Made by a program: the position numbers and the translations under genes. Shown in pieces: positions 23,323 to 32,879 of a DNA stretch of 64,000 bases (its first letter is position 1; each line of letters opens with the position of its first letter). The stretch is from positions 23,424 to 87,423 of the forward strand of contig NZ_JANLJJ010000015.1 of assembly GCF_029255545.1 (NCBI RefSeq). Direction: 5' to 3'. This stretch comes from Ferrovibrio sp. (GTDB lineage: Bacteria > Pseudomonadota > Alphaproteobacteria > Ferrovibrionales > Ferrovibrionaceae). Below the pieces are notes generated by a model. It was not told the DNA's origin. It saw nothing but the letters and a program-made list of their open reading frames with translations, and did no database searches.

Positions 23323-23408
23323 GCCGACCTTTTAAGGTTAGAGGCTTAGGAAGGCCGGGACACCCTCACCACCCGCATGCAGGCAAACCAATCCTTCTAG
23401 GACCTCCA
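23323..23408. repeat. ~86-bp imperfect direct repeat, copy R1
   Basis: Shares exact blocks GCCGACCTTTTAAGG, GGAAGGCCG, ACACCCTCACCACCC, TTCTAGGAC in the same order and spacing with 25114..25200. Confidence 0.8.
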
Positions 23409-23481
23409 CTTTTAGGCGCCGTCGCATTTGAGAGGCCTATTTACCCATTTGGGATTTCCGGGTCTGTGTGCCTCGCCCGTC

Positions 23482-24615
23482 TCAGTACTGGTCGCACCGG
23501 CGCGGTGTTGCGGAGTAAGCCGCCAGACAATCAGCACGACGCCTGTTGCGAGCCTCCTGCTCAGGCGTCTGCTCCTCCGTACCGGCGGCCTGGGGATTGC
23601 TCACCTGTCCAATCTTACGCTCCGGTAGCAGCGGCTTCCCCGCCGCTCTCTTGCCTTCGATCTCCTCCACAGTCTTTTCCAGCGCCAGGAAGCGCGAGGC
23701 GGTGTCCGGATGTGTCGTTCCGTGGGCGATGGCATTGGGGTTCTGCACGGCCATTTTGCGCCAGAACTTAGGGGCATCCTTGATCCCAAAACCCGCCTTG
23801 GCAGCATAGTACATGCCCACATAGTCCGCCTCGGCCTCGAACTCCTGGGAGAAGGCCATGGCGCCCATGCGGCCGAAAGTGCTCGTCATATCGATTCCAG
23901 TGGCACCACCAATCACAGCCCCCAACAGCATGCCGGCAAACTGGTTGCCCTTCTGCTTATCGACGTGATCCTCGACGTTGTGGGCCATCTCGTGGCCCAT
24001 CACCAGGGCGAGTTCATCGTCGGTGCTGGCATACTGCATCATGCCGGTGGTGAAGATGATGTCTGCGCCCGTGGCAAAGGCGTTCACCATGCTCTGGTTG
24101 ACCACCTTCAGGCCATATCCGCACTGGCGCACGCGGGGCACCACCACGTCGATCTCCTTGCCGCTGCGCAGGACGGTCATGTTGACCGGACCCTCGCCGG
24201 CGGGTGCGAACTTGGCAATGTCGGCCGCGCAGCTGACGGGCTTGCCCTCGACCTTGGTCACGAAGTCCCCGATCTGAACAGCGTCGGCGGCCGAATAGAA
24301 CACCATCGGGTGATCCACGATCAGGTTATAGACCTTGATGGCTGCGATCAGCTCGTTGCCCTTGAACGACTGCTTTTCGGTGGTGTGGACGCCCATCAGC
24401 GCCCGGACATTAGGGCAGCTATCGACGTTCGCGCGGGCGATGCGCGTATAGATTCGATGTGCCCGCTCAGTGTGCCGGCGGTTGTCCTCCAGCACCAGCT
24501 CGAACTGCTTCTGCTGCTCCAGGTCCCGATCGGCCACCGATACGGTCGGCGTGTTGGTGGTCGGCGCACAGGCGGCAAAAGCGAGGGTTACGCCAAGTAG
24601 CCAGAACCGCCTCAT
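23482..24615 (-). CDS. M48-family metalloprotease lipoprotein with PDZ-like domain
   Basis: MRRFWLLGVTLAFAACAPTTN lipobox; IGDFVTKVEGKPVSC..GPVNMTVLRSGKEIDVVVP PDZ-like; GHEMAHNVEDH HExxH; EFEAEADYVGMYYAAKAG. Confidence 0.85.
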   Translation of the reverse strand: MRRFWLLGVTLAFAACAPTTNTPTVSVADRDLEQQKQFELVLEDNRRHTERAHRIYTRIARANVDSCPNVRALMGVHTTEKQSFKGNELIAAIKVYNLIVDHPMVFYSAADAVQIGDFVTKVEGKPVSCAADIAKFAPAGEGPVNMTVLRSGKEIDVVVPRVRQCGYGLKVVNQSMVNAFATGADIIFTTGMMQYASTDDELALVMGHEMAHNVEDHVDKQKGNQFAGMLLGAVIGGATGIDMTSTFGRMGAMAFSQEFEAEADYVGMYYAAKAGFGIKDAPKFWRKMAVQNPNAIAHGTTHPDTASRFLALEKTVEEIEGKRAAGKPLLPERKIGQVSNPQAAGTEEQTPEQEARNRRRADCLAAYSATPRRCDQY

Positions 24616-24793
24616 ATCCGCATTTCCCTCTGAAGCGGCCGACTCCAGGTCTTGGTTGAGGGCTGTGGTGGACAGGCAAGACTGAATACAAGGACGATAA
24701 TTCCCATAAGTGTCAGACTTTCCTTGGCGATTCGGCAATATAAAGGGAATATATGCCCTTAATTTACTCGCTGCAAGGTGGTGCTTTCCATGG

Positions 24794-25075
24794 ATGAAGG
24801 CCCGCAAAATTGTGGCATGGAACCTCCGACGCATCCGCGTCGAGAGGGAATTGACGATGGACGAACTGGCCGTGGATGCCGGTGTCGATTCCTCGTTTGT
24901 CGCCCGCATTGAACGGGGCGTCGTCAACAGCAGCATCGACACACTGGAGCGCCTGACCGACGCCCTCAAGGTCAGGCTGATGGAACTGTTCGTTGAGCCG
25001 CTACCGGGCGCGCCGAAACCATCCACGATGAAAAGAGGGCGCCGCCCTTCCCGGACTGAACGTCAAAAGCCTTGA
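24794..25075 (+). CDS. XRE-family HTH transcriptional regulator
   Basis: KIVAWNLRRIRVERELTMDELAVDAGVDSSFVARIERGVVNSSIDTLERLTDALKV. Confidence 0.82.
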   Translation: MKARKIVAWNLRRIRVERELTMDELAVDAGVDSSFVARIERGVVNSSIDTLERLTDALKVRLMELFVEPLPGAPKPSTMKRGRRPSRTERQKP

Positions 25076-25113
25076 ACGTCAGGGCCATCCAAGTTGGATG
25101 CCGGAAGCGATCT

Positions 25114-25200
25114 GCCGACCTTTTAAGGATAAGACGCTGAGGAAGGCCGCCACACCCTCACCACCCTCCTGCAAGGCATCATCCGTTTCTAGGACTTCCA
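25114..25200. repeat. ~87-bp imperfect direct repeat, copy R2
   Basis: See R1 at 23323..23408. Confidence 0.8.
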
Positions 25201-25291
25201 TTTCCCCGCAGCCGAAAGGCGCCCCTCAGCAAGATCGACAGCCGCAGCTTTGGCCCATAGGCTAAGCCGGCTTTAATCGGGGGTGTTTAAG

Positions 25292-25765
25292 ATGTCGATC
25301 TCAGCCGAGAAGCAGGATGGCCGTTTGGTCGTCACCCTGCCGGAGGAAGCGCTGGAAGCTGCCGAGGCTGTTTCGCTTCTGGAGACGTTTGCAAAGCTTG
25401 GCGCAGAGCAACGATCGACCTTCCTCCAGTCTTTGATGGAAGGTGGGCGGGATGCAGGCCGCGACAAGACTGATCCGATGGTCGGCCTGTCCCCCGAGCA
25501 GCGCCGCTATGTCGGTCTCCAGATCAAGGCACTGCGTGAGCGCGATCCAGGCGCCGAGGAATTCACGGACGCCGATCTGTATGCCCTGACCGAAGCGCAG
25601 CGGCTGCGCATACCCCTGACGGCCCGTCAGCGTCTGACGCTGATACAATATTATGTCGATCGAGAGCGGTTCAGTCCGCCTCCACCGCCCCGTGGTGGGG
25701 GAACTGGCTCACAGGCCATGAACCGAATGGCCGCTCTGGCCCGAACACTCCGCAAAAAGGCATAG
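25292..25765 (+). CDS. Hypothetical protein
   Basis: MSISAEKQDGRLVVTLPEEALEAAEAVSLLETFAKLGAEQRSTFLQSL...; coding-like, no recognised family. Confidence 0.55.
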   Translation: MSISAEKQDGRLVVTLPEEALEAAEAVSLLETFAKLGAEQRSTFLQSLMEGGRDAGRDKTDPMVGLSPEQRRYVGLQIKALRERDPGAEEFTDADLYALTEAQRLRIPLTARQRLTLIQYYVDRERFSPPPPPRGGGTGSQAMNRMAALARTLRKKA

Positions 25766-25824
25766 TCTTTTTCCGATGTGTATTTTCGGTTGCAAACCAT
25801 AAGGCTCATCACTACCGTTCGGCC

Positions 25825-26343
25825 ATGTCTGCTGTCGAGCCGCTCTACGTCACTGCCGAAAACGCCCTGGTCAGGGTCGACCGCATGCCCCTGGAAGAGA
25901 TGCTGGCATGCAATGGCAAGTTCAGCCTCGCCCATGCGCTCTGGCAACGCGACCACGCCGAAGATCAAGCGGTGCCGTTTGCTGAGGAGATGCGGCGGCT
26001 GTTCGGGCCGGACCCGGCCCATGTCATCGATACGACGGCGCACAGCCTGCTTGCCTGGCGGATCATCGACTTCGATCACCACCCCTTCGTGCTCGACGGC
26101 GAGGACGCCAGCAATCTGCATCTCGGTGCCATCCGTCAGGCGCCGGCCAGGATCGCCGCCGAACAGACCTATGCCGTGGTGGTCGCCGAGCGGATGCCCG
26201 CCTGCTTCACGGTCTCGATGAGCATCCGTGTCTATCAACGGGCAATGTTCCCCTTCCTCGACCTGACCGGCCAGGTCTCCCGCGTCGTGACGCTGATACG
26301 GCCGCTGACGGCGGGTGTGCCGCTCGCGGCCGTATCGCACTGA
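25825..26343 (+). CDS. Hypothetical protein (weak PAS-like character)
   Basis: 172 aa; convergent with 26347..27090. Confidence 0.5.
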   Translation: MSAVEPLYVTAENALVRVDRMPLEEMLACNGKFSLAHALWQRDHAEDQAVPFAEEMRRLFGPDPAHVIDTTAHSLLAWRIIDFDHHPFVLDGEDASNLHLGAIRQAPARIAAEQTYAVVVAERMPACFTVSMSIRVYQRAMFPFLDLTGQVSRVVTLIRPLTAGVPLAAVSH

Positions 26344-26346
26344 TAG

Positions 26347-27090
26347 TCACGCTGCAATCGTCTGTTCAGGCGCCAGCATGGCCGGCACAGGTCCGGCCTC
26401 GATCTGCGCCAGCATGCCGGCACGATCGATCTGGGTCGTGTACATCCGGGCAAAGCGCCCGACCGCGCCGATCCACCCATCCATCGCCAGGTCAGCCCTG
26501 GCATAGCCGTAGCCATCGACGCGGAGCGGTATGCCGCTGCGGTACAGGTTCTCGTAGACCAGGCCGCAATGGTAATCGACGCCGTAGCGCTTGATGCTGA
26601 TGGCGCGGATCAGATGGGTCAGCAGATAGGCCAGGCGCTGGCTGCGATAGGCTTCCGCCACCACCAGACCGCCGTGATGGCCGATCCGGCCGGTCCAGTT
26701 GCACTCGCGCGGCAGCAGTATCTTGGTCGTGCCCAGCGGCCCCAGCTTTTCCGAAAACAGGCGACCGCTGCGCAGCCAGTCGATCCAGCCGCCACGCCCG
26801 GTCTCGATCAGCCGGAAGGCGATCACTGCCGCGACCTCGCTGGTCTTGCACATCTGGTGGGCGGGATGGTTGGGGATGGTGGAAAGCCGCAACCAGTATT
26901 GCGGCCCGCCAGGGGCGAAGTCGTGGTGGGCTGGGTCGAAGCTCGGGTTGATCCCGACAATGCCGGGCATCCCCTCCAGGCATCGCCGCCAGCGCGACAG
27001 GTCCGGGTCCTGCTCCACGAAGAAACCCCGGGCGTTCAGGGCTTCCAGCAGAAGATCGATGTACTGGTCGGTGGTGCTTCTACGGCGCAT
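26347..27090 (-). CDS. Hypothetical protein, possible GNAT-like acyltransferase
   Basis: VVAEAYRSQRLAYLLTHLIRAISIKRYGVDYHCGLVYENLYRSGIPLRVDGYGYARADLAMDGWIGAVGRF; faint acyl-CoA-loop-like pattern. Confidence 0.4.
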   Translation of the reverse strand: MRRRSTTDQYIDLLLEALNARGFFVEQDPDLSRWRRCLEGMPGIVGINPSFDPAHHDFAPGGPQYWLRLSTIPNHPAHQMCKTSEVAAVIAFRLIETGRGGWIDWLRSGRLFSEKLGPLGTTKILLPRECNWTGRIGHHGGLVVAEAYRSQRLAYLLTHLIRAISIKRYGVDYHCGLVYENLYRSGIPLRVDGYGYARADLAMDGWIGAVGRFARMYTTQIDRAGMLAQIEAGPVPAMLAPEQTIAA

Positions 27091-27381
27091 GGGCGTCTCC
27101 TTGGTTGGCCTGCGCCGCCACTCTAGCTGGAGGCTTCGCCCATAGGTGGTGAATCATGGCTGAGAGGGTGAGGCTGTTTGCAAAGAGCCACCCCACAGAT
27201 CATTGCCAATGAAGACAAGAATTTAAACGACTTTTCGGTATTGCCGGAGATCAGGGTTTGGTCTGCGGCAGCCGATGCCCAAATCCTTCACATGCACGTT
27301 TCCGGATGCCTGGGAGGGGAGGTTGACATTCCTGTCGGTGCTGATTAGTTAGTTATCACTTACTAACTATAGACGGTATCC

Positions 27382-28008
27382 ATGCGCACCCGCAAACCCG
27401 CCGAAACCCGCAAGACCGAGATCGTCGACGCCACTTTGCGCCTGGCCGATGAGCTTGGTCCGGAACGGCTTTCGACCGAAGCCGTCGCCAATGTCGTCGG
27501 CCTGACCCAACCGGGCATATTCCGGCATTTCCCCACGAAACAGGATTTGTGGAGCGCGGTCGCCGAGCGCATCGGCACAATGATGGAGACGCGCTGGGCA
27601 AAGGCGCAGGAGGCGCGCGCTACGCCCTCCGAGCAGATCGGGAAACTGGTCACCGCGCAGCTACAGTTGATCCAGTCAACGCCGGCAATTCCCGCCATCC
27701 TGTTTTCACGGGAGCTGCACACCAAGAACAAGGTGCTGCGCAAAGCCTTCTTCGCGCTTCTGAGCCGTTTCCACCGTGTCGTTGCCGATCTGGCCGCGCG
27801 CGCGAAAGAGGCGGGGGAGTTGCGGGCCGATCTCGATCCTGACGATGCGGCTTACCTCATCATCGGCCTGATTCAGGGCCTCGCGGTGCGATGGTCGATC
27901 AGCGGCCGCGGCTTCGATCTGGCTCAGGAAGGCCGGCGCCTGCTGGAAATCCAATTGACCGCCCTGTCGGATCAGAAGGCGGCGAAACGCAAGGGGATGC
28001 AGCCATGA
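27382..28008 (+). CDS. TetR/AcrR-family regulator
   Basis: IVDATLRLADELGPERLSTEAVANVVGLTQPGIFRHFPTKQDLWSAVAERI. Confidence 0.9.
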   Translation: MRTRKPAETRKTEIVDATLRLADELGPERLSTEAVANVVGLTQPGIFRHFPTKQDLWSAVAERIGTMMETRWAKAQEARATPSEQIGKLVTAQLQLIQSTPAIPAILFSRELHTKNKVLRKAFFALLSRFHRVVADLAARAKEAGELRADLDPDDAAYLIIGLIQGLAVRWSISGRGFDLAQEGRRLLEIQLTALSDQKAAKRKGMQP

Positions 28009-29159
28009 AGAAACGCTATCTTCTGGTTTCGCTTGGGCTCGTCGGAGCGATACTGGCGATCCTGTTGTTTGTCTTCATGCGCCCGCTGTCCGTTGTCGTC
28101 GCGGCGCCCGCCGAAAGCCAGCCGATACAGGTCTTCGGTCTCGGTACCGTGGAGGCGCGTATCACCTCCAAAATTGGCTTCGAGGTGGGAGCCGCGCTCG
28201 TCGAGCTGAATGCCGACCACGGCGACCAGGTGGAAAAGGGTAAGGTGCTGGCACGCCTGCATGACACCAAGCAGGTGGCCCGCCTCGCCAAGGCGACGGC
28301 GGGCGTCGTCAACGCCGAAGCGGCGCTGCGCAGGGCCGAGGCCGCCGTCGGCAAGGCCCGCGCCGTGCTCTCCCAGAAGAAGCAGGCAAACAGGCGCAAG
28401 CAGGCGCTTCTGGCGCGACAGACGGTCTCGGTCGAAACGGCTGAGGAGGCGCAGATGGGGGAGGATGTTGCTGCGGCCGAGCTGGCGGTGGCGGCCAGTG
28501 ATGTCGCGGTAGCCAGGGCCGCGCTGGAAGACGCAAGGGCGCAGTATGAGTATGAAAAGGTCCTGCTCGACCATCATGTGCTGAAGGCGCCCTATGACGC
28601 CATCGTTGTGGCGCGTCATAAGGAGCTTGGCGCCGTCCTTACCCCGGGCGAGCCGCTATTCACCCTTGTAGCCCCGGAAACCGTCTGGGCGCTCGCCTAT
28701 GTCGATGAGGCGCAGGCAGGCGGCATCCAGATCGGGCAGCCTGCCGACGTCCGGCTGCGGTCCCTGCCCCGGCAGATGTTCAAGGGCCATGTGACGCGGA
28801 TCGATATTGAAAGCGACCGGGTCAGCGAAGAGCGCCGGGTCTACATAAGCTGCGACCGATGCCCCGAGACCTTTCACCTGGGCGAACAGGCGGAGATTTT
28901 CATCTCGACGGCCAGACTCGGCAAGGCACTGCTTGTCCCCGAAACAGCGATCGAGGGATATGACGGAAGCCAGGGAATGGTCTGGACGGTGGAAGACGGC
29001 GAATTGCGCCGCCGGCAGGTCACGTTCGGCCGCAGAACGCTCGACTCGCGCCTCGAAGTGATCGGCGGCCTGCCGGATGGCGCGCAGGTTGTCGCCATGC
29101 TCCGCCCAGGATTGCGGGAAGGCCGCGCCGCGAGGATTGCGGAAGGCGCAGCGTCATGA
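28005..29159 (+). CDS. HlyD-family periplasmic adaptor
   Basis: MKKRYLLVSLGLVGAILAILLFVFMRPLS...VELNADHGDQVEKGKVLARLHDTKQ; ATGA overlap with tetR stop. Confidence 0.88.
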   Translation: MKKRYLLVSLGLVGAILAILLFVFMRPLSVVVAAPAESQPIQVFGLGTVEARITSKIGFEVGAALVELNADHGDQVEKGKVLARLHDTKQVARLAKATAGVVNAEAALRRAEAAVGKARAVLSQKKQANRRKQALLARQTVSVETAEEAQMGEDVAAAELAVAASDVAVARAALEDARAQYEYEKVLLDHHVLKAPYDAIVVARHKELGAVLTPGEPLFTLVAPETVWALAYVDEAQAGGIQIGQPADVRLRSLPRQMFKGHVTRIDIESDRVSEERRVYISCDRCPETFHLGEQAEIFISTARLGKALLVPETAIEGYDGSQGMVWTVEDGELRRRQVTFGRRTLDSRLEVIGGLPDGAQVVAMLRPGLREGRAARIAEGAAS

Positions 29160-30289
29160 ATCTCGCCTATCGGGACCTCCGGCACAATCTCGGCCGCTTC
29201 TTGCTGACCTGCTTCGGGCTGAGCCTGCTGCTTGGCGTGGTTCTCTCGATGATCGGCATCTACCGTGGCCTGGTCGAGGATGCCCTGACGCTCGTCCGCA
29301 GCCCGGCGGTCGATGTCTGGGTGGTGGAGTCCGGCACGCGAGGACCGTTTGCAGAGTCGTCGCGGATTCCGGGCGATACGCGGGAAGCGATCGCCCGCCT
29401 GCAGGGCGTGATTGCGGCGGGCAGCGTGAATTATCAATCGGTCGAAACCCTCCACCAGGGGGCAAAACGCCGTCTCTATGTTGTCGGCTACGAGCCGGGC
29501 CGCCCTGGCGGGCCTGACCGCGTCGTTTCCGGCAGGACCATCGGTCGCAGCCATTATGAGATGGTGGCCGACAGGCGCGCGGGCTTCGCCGTTGGCGATC
29601 GCGTGCCACTCGGACGGAACACCTTCACCGTCGTCGGCCTGACCGATGGGCAGGTGGCCTCGGGCGGCGATCCGGCGATCTTCATTACCCTGCTGGACTC
29701 GCAGGAATTGCAGTTCGAACTGGCGCCACCTGCCGCTCGTCGGGAGATCGCGCGGGGAAATGGCGGCGGCACCACCGATACGGTCAATGCCGTCATCGCC
29801 CGGGTTTCCCCGAATGCCTCTCCGGAAAGCGTGACCCTGGCGGCGCAGCGCTGGAAACACCTCGCGGCGATGACCCAGGCCGAACAGGAGATCGTCCTGA
29901 CCCAGTCCGTGGTCGAAAGGGCGCGCAAGCAGATCGGCCTGTTCACGGCCATCCTGCTGGTCGTCTCGGCCGTCATCATCGCCCTGATCCTCTATACCAT
30001 GACCATGGACAAAATCCGGGAGATCGCCACCCTCAAGCTGATTGGGGCGCCGGACCGCACGATCATCGGGCTGATCATGCAGCAGGCCCTTGCCATGGGA
30101 ATGATAGGCTTCGGCTTCGGCGCGCTTCTGATCACGGCAGTCAAGGACTTCTTCCCGCGACGCGTGGTGCTGCAGCCCGAAGACGGGCTGGCGCTGGCGG
30201 CGGCCGTGCTGCTGGTCTGCATCCTTTCCAGCGGCCTCGGGGTCAGGCTTGCGCTGAAGGTCGACCCGGCAACGGCGCTGGGGGGCTGA
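29156..30289 (+). CDS. ABC transporter permease (FtsX/DevC-like)
   Basis: MNLAYRDLRHNLGRFLLTCFGLSLLLGVVLSMIGIYRGLVEDALTLV...; four-TM FtsX type. Confidence 0.85.
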   Translation: MNLAYRDLRHNLGRFLLTCFGLSLLLGVVLSMIGIYRGLVEDALTLVRSPAVDVWVVESGTRGPFAESSRIPGDTREAIARLQGVIAAGSVNYQSVETLHQGAKRRLYVVGYEPGRPGGPDRVVSGRTIGRSHYEMVADRRAGFAVGDRVPLGRNTFTVVGLTDGQVASGGDPAIFITLLDSQELQFELAPPAARREIARGNGGGTTDTVNAVIARVSPNASPESVTLAAQRWKHLAAMTQAEQEIVLTQSVVERARKQIGLFTAILLVVSAVIIALILYTMTMDKIREIATLKLIGAPDRTIIGLIMQQALAMGMIGFGFGALLITAVKDFFPRRVVLQPEDGLALAAAVLLVCILSSGLGVRLALKVDPATALGG

Positions 30290-30291
30290 TC

Positions 30292-30990
30292 ATGGCCGAT
30301 CCGGCACCGCAATCCCCCCTTGTCCATATCCGCAATGTATCGAAGCATTTCGGGGAGGGCGAAACGCGCGTTGACGCCCTGCGCAATGTATCGATTGAGG
30401 TCTATCCGGGCCAGGTCGTCGCCCTGCTCGGCCCCAGCGGCTCCGGAAAGACCACGCTACTGAACGTCATCGGCTGCATCCTGGAGCCGAGCAGCGGCTG
30501 GGTAAAGCTGGACAACGAGATTGTCTATGACGGGCGCTGGCTGCGCTCCGACCTGCGCCGGCTACGACTGGAGAAGATCGGGTTCATCTTCCAGTTTCAC
30601 AACCTGCTGCCTTTCCTGAACAGCATCGACAATGTCGCCGTGGTGCTCAACCTTGCGGGCTATGACGCCGAGGAAGCGAAACGCCGGGCCGGCGAGCTTC
30701 TGGATTACCTGGAGGTCGGTCACCGCAAGGATGCCATGCCCGCCAAGCTCTCCGGAGGCGAAGCCCAGCGTGTGGCGATTGCCCGGGCCCTGGCGAACCG
30801 CCCCCGAATAATCCTGGCCGACGAGCCGACCGCAGCGCTTGATTCGCAGAGGGCCGGGATCGTCATGGACCTCTTGCGCAAGGTTGCTGCCGAACAGCAG
30901 GCGGCCATCCTTGCCGTCACGCATGACGAGAAAATCTTCAATCGGTTCGACCATATCTTCCATCTGCGGGACGGCCGCCTGGAAACGTAG
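30292..30990 (+). CDS. ABC transporter ATP-binding protein (DevA/LolD-like)
   Basis: LGPSGSGKTTLLNVIGCILEPSSG; LSGGEAQRVAIARALANRPRIILADEPTAALDSQ. Confidence 0.92.
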   Translation: MADPAPQSPLVHIRNVSKHFGEGETRVDALRNVSIEVYPGQVVALLGPSGSGKTTLLNVIGCILEPSSGWVKLDNEIVYDGRWLRSDLRRLRLEKIGFIFQFHNLLPFLNSIDNVAVVLNLAGYDAEEAKRRAGELLDYLEVGHRKDAMPAKLSGGEAQRVAIARALANRPRIILADEPTAALDSQRAGIVMDLLRKVAAEQQAAILAVTHDEKIFNRFDHIFHLRDGRLET

Positions 30991-31231
30991 CAGGGTTCAG
31001 GCAGGGGCAGCTCTATGCCTCCTTGGACTGACACGGGAACCGGTCCACGCCTGTTCAGGTGGGCGGAGTTGGCCTGTCTGTCTTTGGCTTCCAGTGCCAC
31101 AAGCGGCCAATTCCGGGGAAACCGACCCCGGCGTCGGATAAGTACAGTTCCCATCATTTCTCCAACCGACATCCCGCGTTTCCATGGGCATCTTCAGAGG
31201 CGTCACAGACATCAGCCTCAACGGAGAAGAC

Positions 31232-31639
31232 ATGACGCCCAAGTATCCCGCCCGCCATTCCCCCGTCGCCCGCTACCTGGAGCAGGCCATAGACCGCAGC
31301 GGGCTACCCCAGACCGAGATCGCCGAGGCCATGGGCTATGAAAGGCCGAACATCATTTCCATGTTCAAATCGGGGGCGACAAAAATCCCGATCGAAACCA
31401 TCCCCAAGCTGGCTGAGGTGCTGGGTGTCTCCGAGCTGTACTTCATGAAGCTGGCGCTTGAGGAGTATCACCCGGAGATGTGGATGGTCATCGAGCGGAC
31501 CTTCGGGAAGCTGGTATCAGAGAACGAGTACGAGATCGTGGATGCCATCCGAACCGCCAGCGCCGGCACTGATCCGGAACTCACCGAGGAGTTGGAGAAG
31601 GAGCTGTTCCGGCTGTTCGACATCAAAGTGGCCAGTTAG
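31232..31639 (+). CDS. XRE-family HTH protein
   Basis: VARYLEQAIDRSGLPQTEIAEAMGYERPNIISMFKSGATKIPIETIPKLAEVLGVSELYFMKL. Confidence 0.8.
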   Translation: MTPKYPARHSPVARYLEQAIDRSGLPQTEIAEAMGYERPNIISMFKSGATKIPIETIPKLAEVLGVSELYFMKLALEEYHPEMWMVIERTFGKLVSENEYEIVDAIRTASAGTDPELTEELEKELFRLFDIKVAS

Positions 31640-32451
31640 GAAAAGTCCGCCTCACCGGGAGGCGTCCTGGGAACCGAGGAGCCGGGCAGAACAAACGTCC
31701 GGCTCGACTTGGCTCCCCTGGGGCGCCCCCGGCTCACCTGATAGTCGATGCCTGCCTGCCGAAGGATCGACCTGACCTGGCTGGCATCCCACTTGCCTCC
31801 CCGGGCGGTGTCATATCCCCGCTTCGCGAGCCCCTCCGCGATCTTTGACAGCGGCATGGTGGTTCCGTGCTTTTCCTTCCAGGGCTCCAGAAGTTCATGC
31901 TGGATATAGGCAGCGACGCGGTTGGCTCTCCGCTGTCCCCTTGCCGTCTTCCGCTGGGCTGCCACCTGACGGGCCTTCCTGAGCCCCTCGGGATTCCCAA
32001 CCTGCTTTCCTTCCTTGCGGCGGCGCCTGTGCGTCTTCTTGGCGGCGTTTGAGAGGTGTTTGCCCCGAACCGCTGCGGCGGCCGCCTTGGCATCAATAAC
32101 TGCCGTCGCTATCGGCCCGCTGGTGGCTGAGATCAGCGGTACATTGGCTTCCTTCAGAAAACCACAGAGCTTCTCATTCCGGGTGATCCGGTCAAAATCC
32201 CATACGATGAGAGCAGCCCCATACTTCTGACATTCCCGGATAGCCTGAAACAGCTTCTTCCGTTCGTCCTCTTCCGGGTCTCTCGTCGCCGAACCAACCT
32301 CACTGAACCAACGGATAACCTGCTGACCATTGGCTTTGACATAAGCCTCTATGGCTTCTCTCTGCACTCGTTCGCCCAAGCCTCTCTCGTGCTGCTGCCT
32401 GCTGGAAACGCGGATATAGCCAATCAGATAGGGAGACTGAGGGTCGTTCAT
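31636..32451 (-). CDS. Serine recombinase (resolvase/invertase family)
   Basis: YLIGYIRVSSRQQHERGLGERVQREAIEAYVKANGQQVIRWFSEVGSATRDPEEDERKKLFQAI...ALIVWDFDRITRN. Confidence 0.85.
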   Translation of the reverse strand: MNDPQSPYLIGYIRVSSRQQHERGLGERVQREAIEAYVKANGQQVIRWFSEVGSATRDPEEDERKKLFQAIRECQKYGAALIVWDFDRITRNEKLCGFLKEANVPLISATSGPIATAVIDAKAAAAAVRGKHLSNAAKKTHRRRRKEGKQVGNPEGLRKARQVAAQRKTARGQRRANRVAAYIQHELLEPWKEKHGTTMPLSKIAEGLAKRGYDTARGGKWDASQVRSILRQAGIDYQVSRGRPRGAKSSRTFVLPGSSVPRTPPGEADFS

Positions 32452-32627
32452 GAAATTAATATATTGGATTGTATGTAGCATTAGCAATAGATAATTCATA
32501 TTAATTGATTTATTGGTATTAGTGATGAGGATTCAATCACTTAATAGGATTTTGACACGGTCAGCGGTCTACATGGGCGGGCCGAATTCATCTTGCCAAT
32601 TTTTGCCAAGCCGCTAGATTTCCCTCC

Positions 32628-32879
32628 ATGAGCACCATGAACATCTCCCTTCCCGAAAGCCTCAAGACCTTCGTGGACGAACAGGTCGATCAGCGCGGCT
32701 ATGGGACCAGCAGCGAGTATGTCCGGGAGCTGATCCGCCGGGACCAGGACCGGGTGCGCCTGAGGGGCCTTCTGCTGGCCGGCGCTGCCTCCGCCTCGGC
32801 GGGAGAGGCCGACGGCGCCTACTTCGACGACCTGCGCCAGCGCGTCCGCAGGGCCAACCCGGCCGACGCGAAGCAGTGA
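32628..32879 (+). CDS. ParD-like antitoxin (type II TA)
   Basis: MSTMNISLPESLKTFVDEQVDQRGYGTSSEYVRELIRRDQDR. Confidence 0.9.
   Translation: MSTMNISLPESLKTFVDEQVDQRGYGTSSEYVRELIRRDQDRVRLRGLLLAGAASASAGEADGAYFDDLRQRVRRANPADAKQ

Noticed and set aside
23323-25200. Retron msr-msd RNA explanation for the R1/R2 repeats
   Set aside because: No reverse transcriptase-like ORF (YADD motif) nearby.
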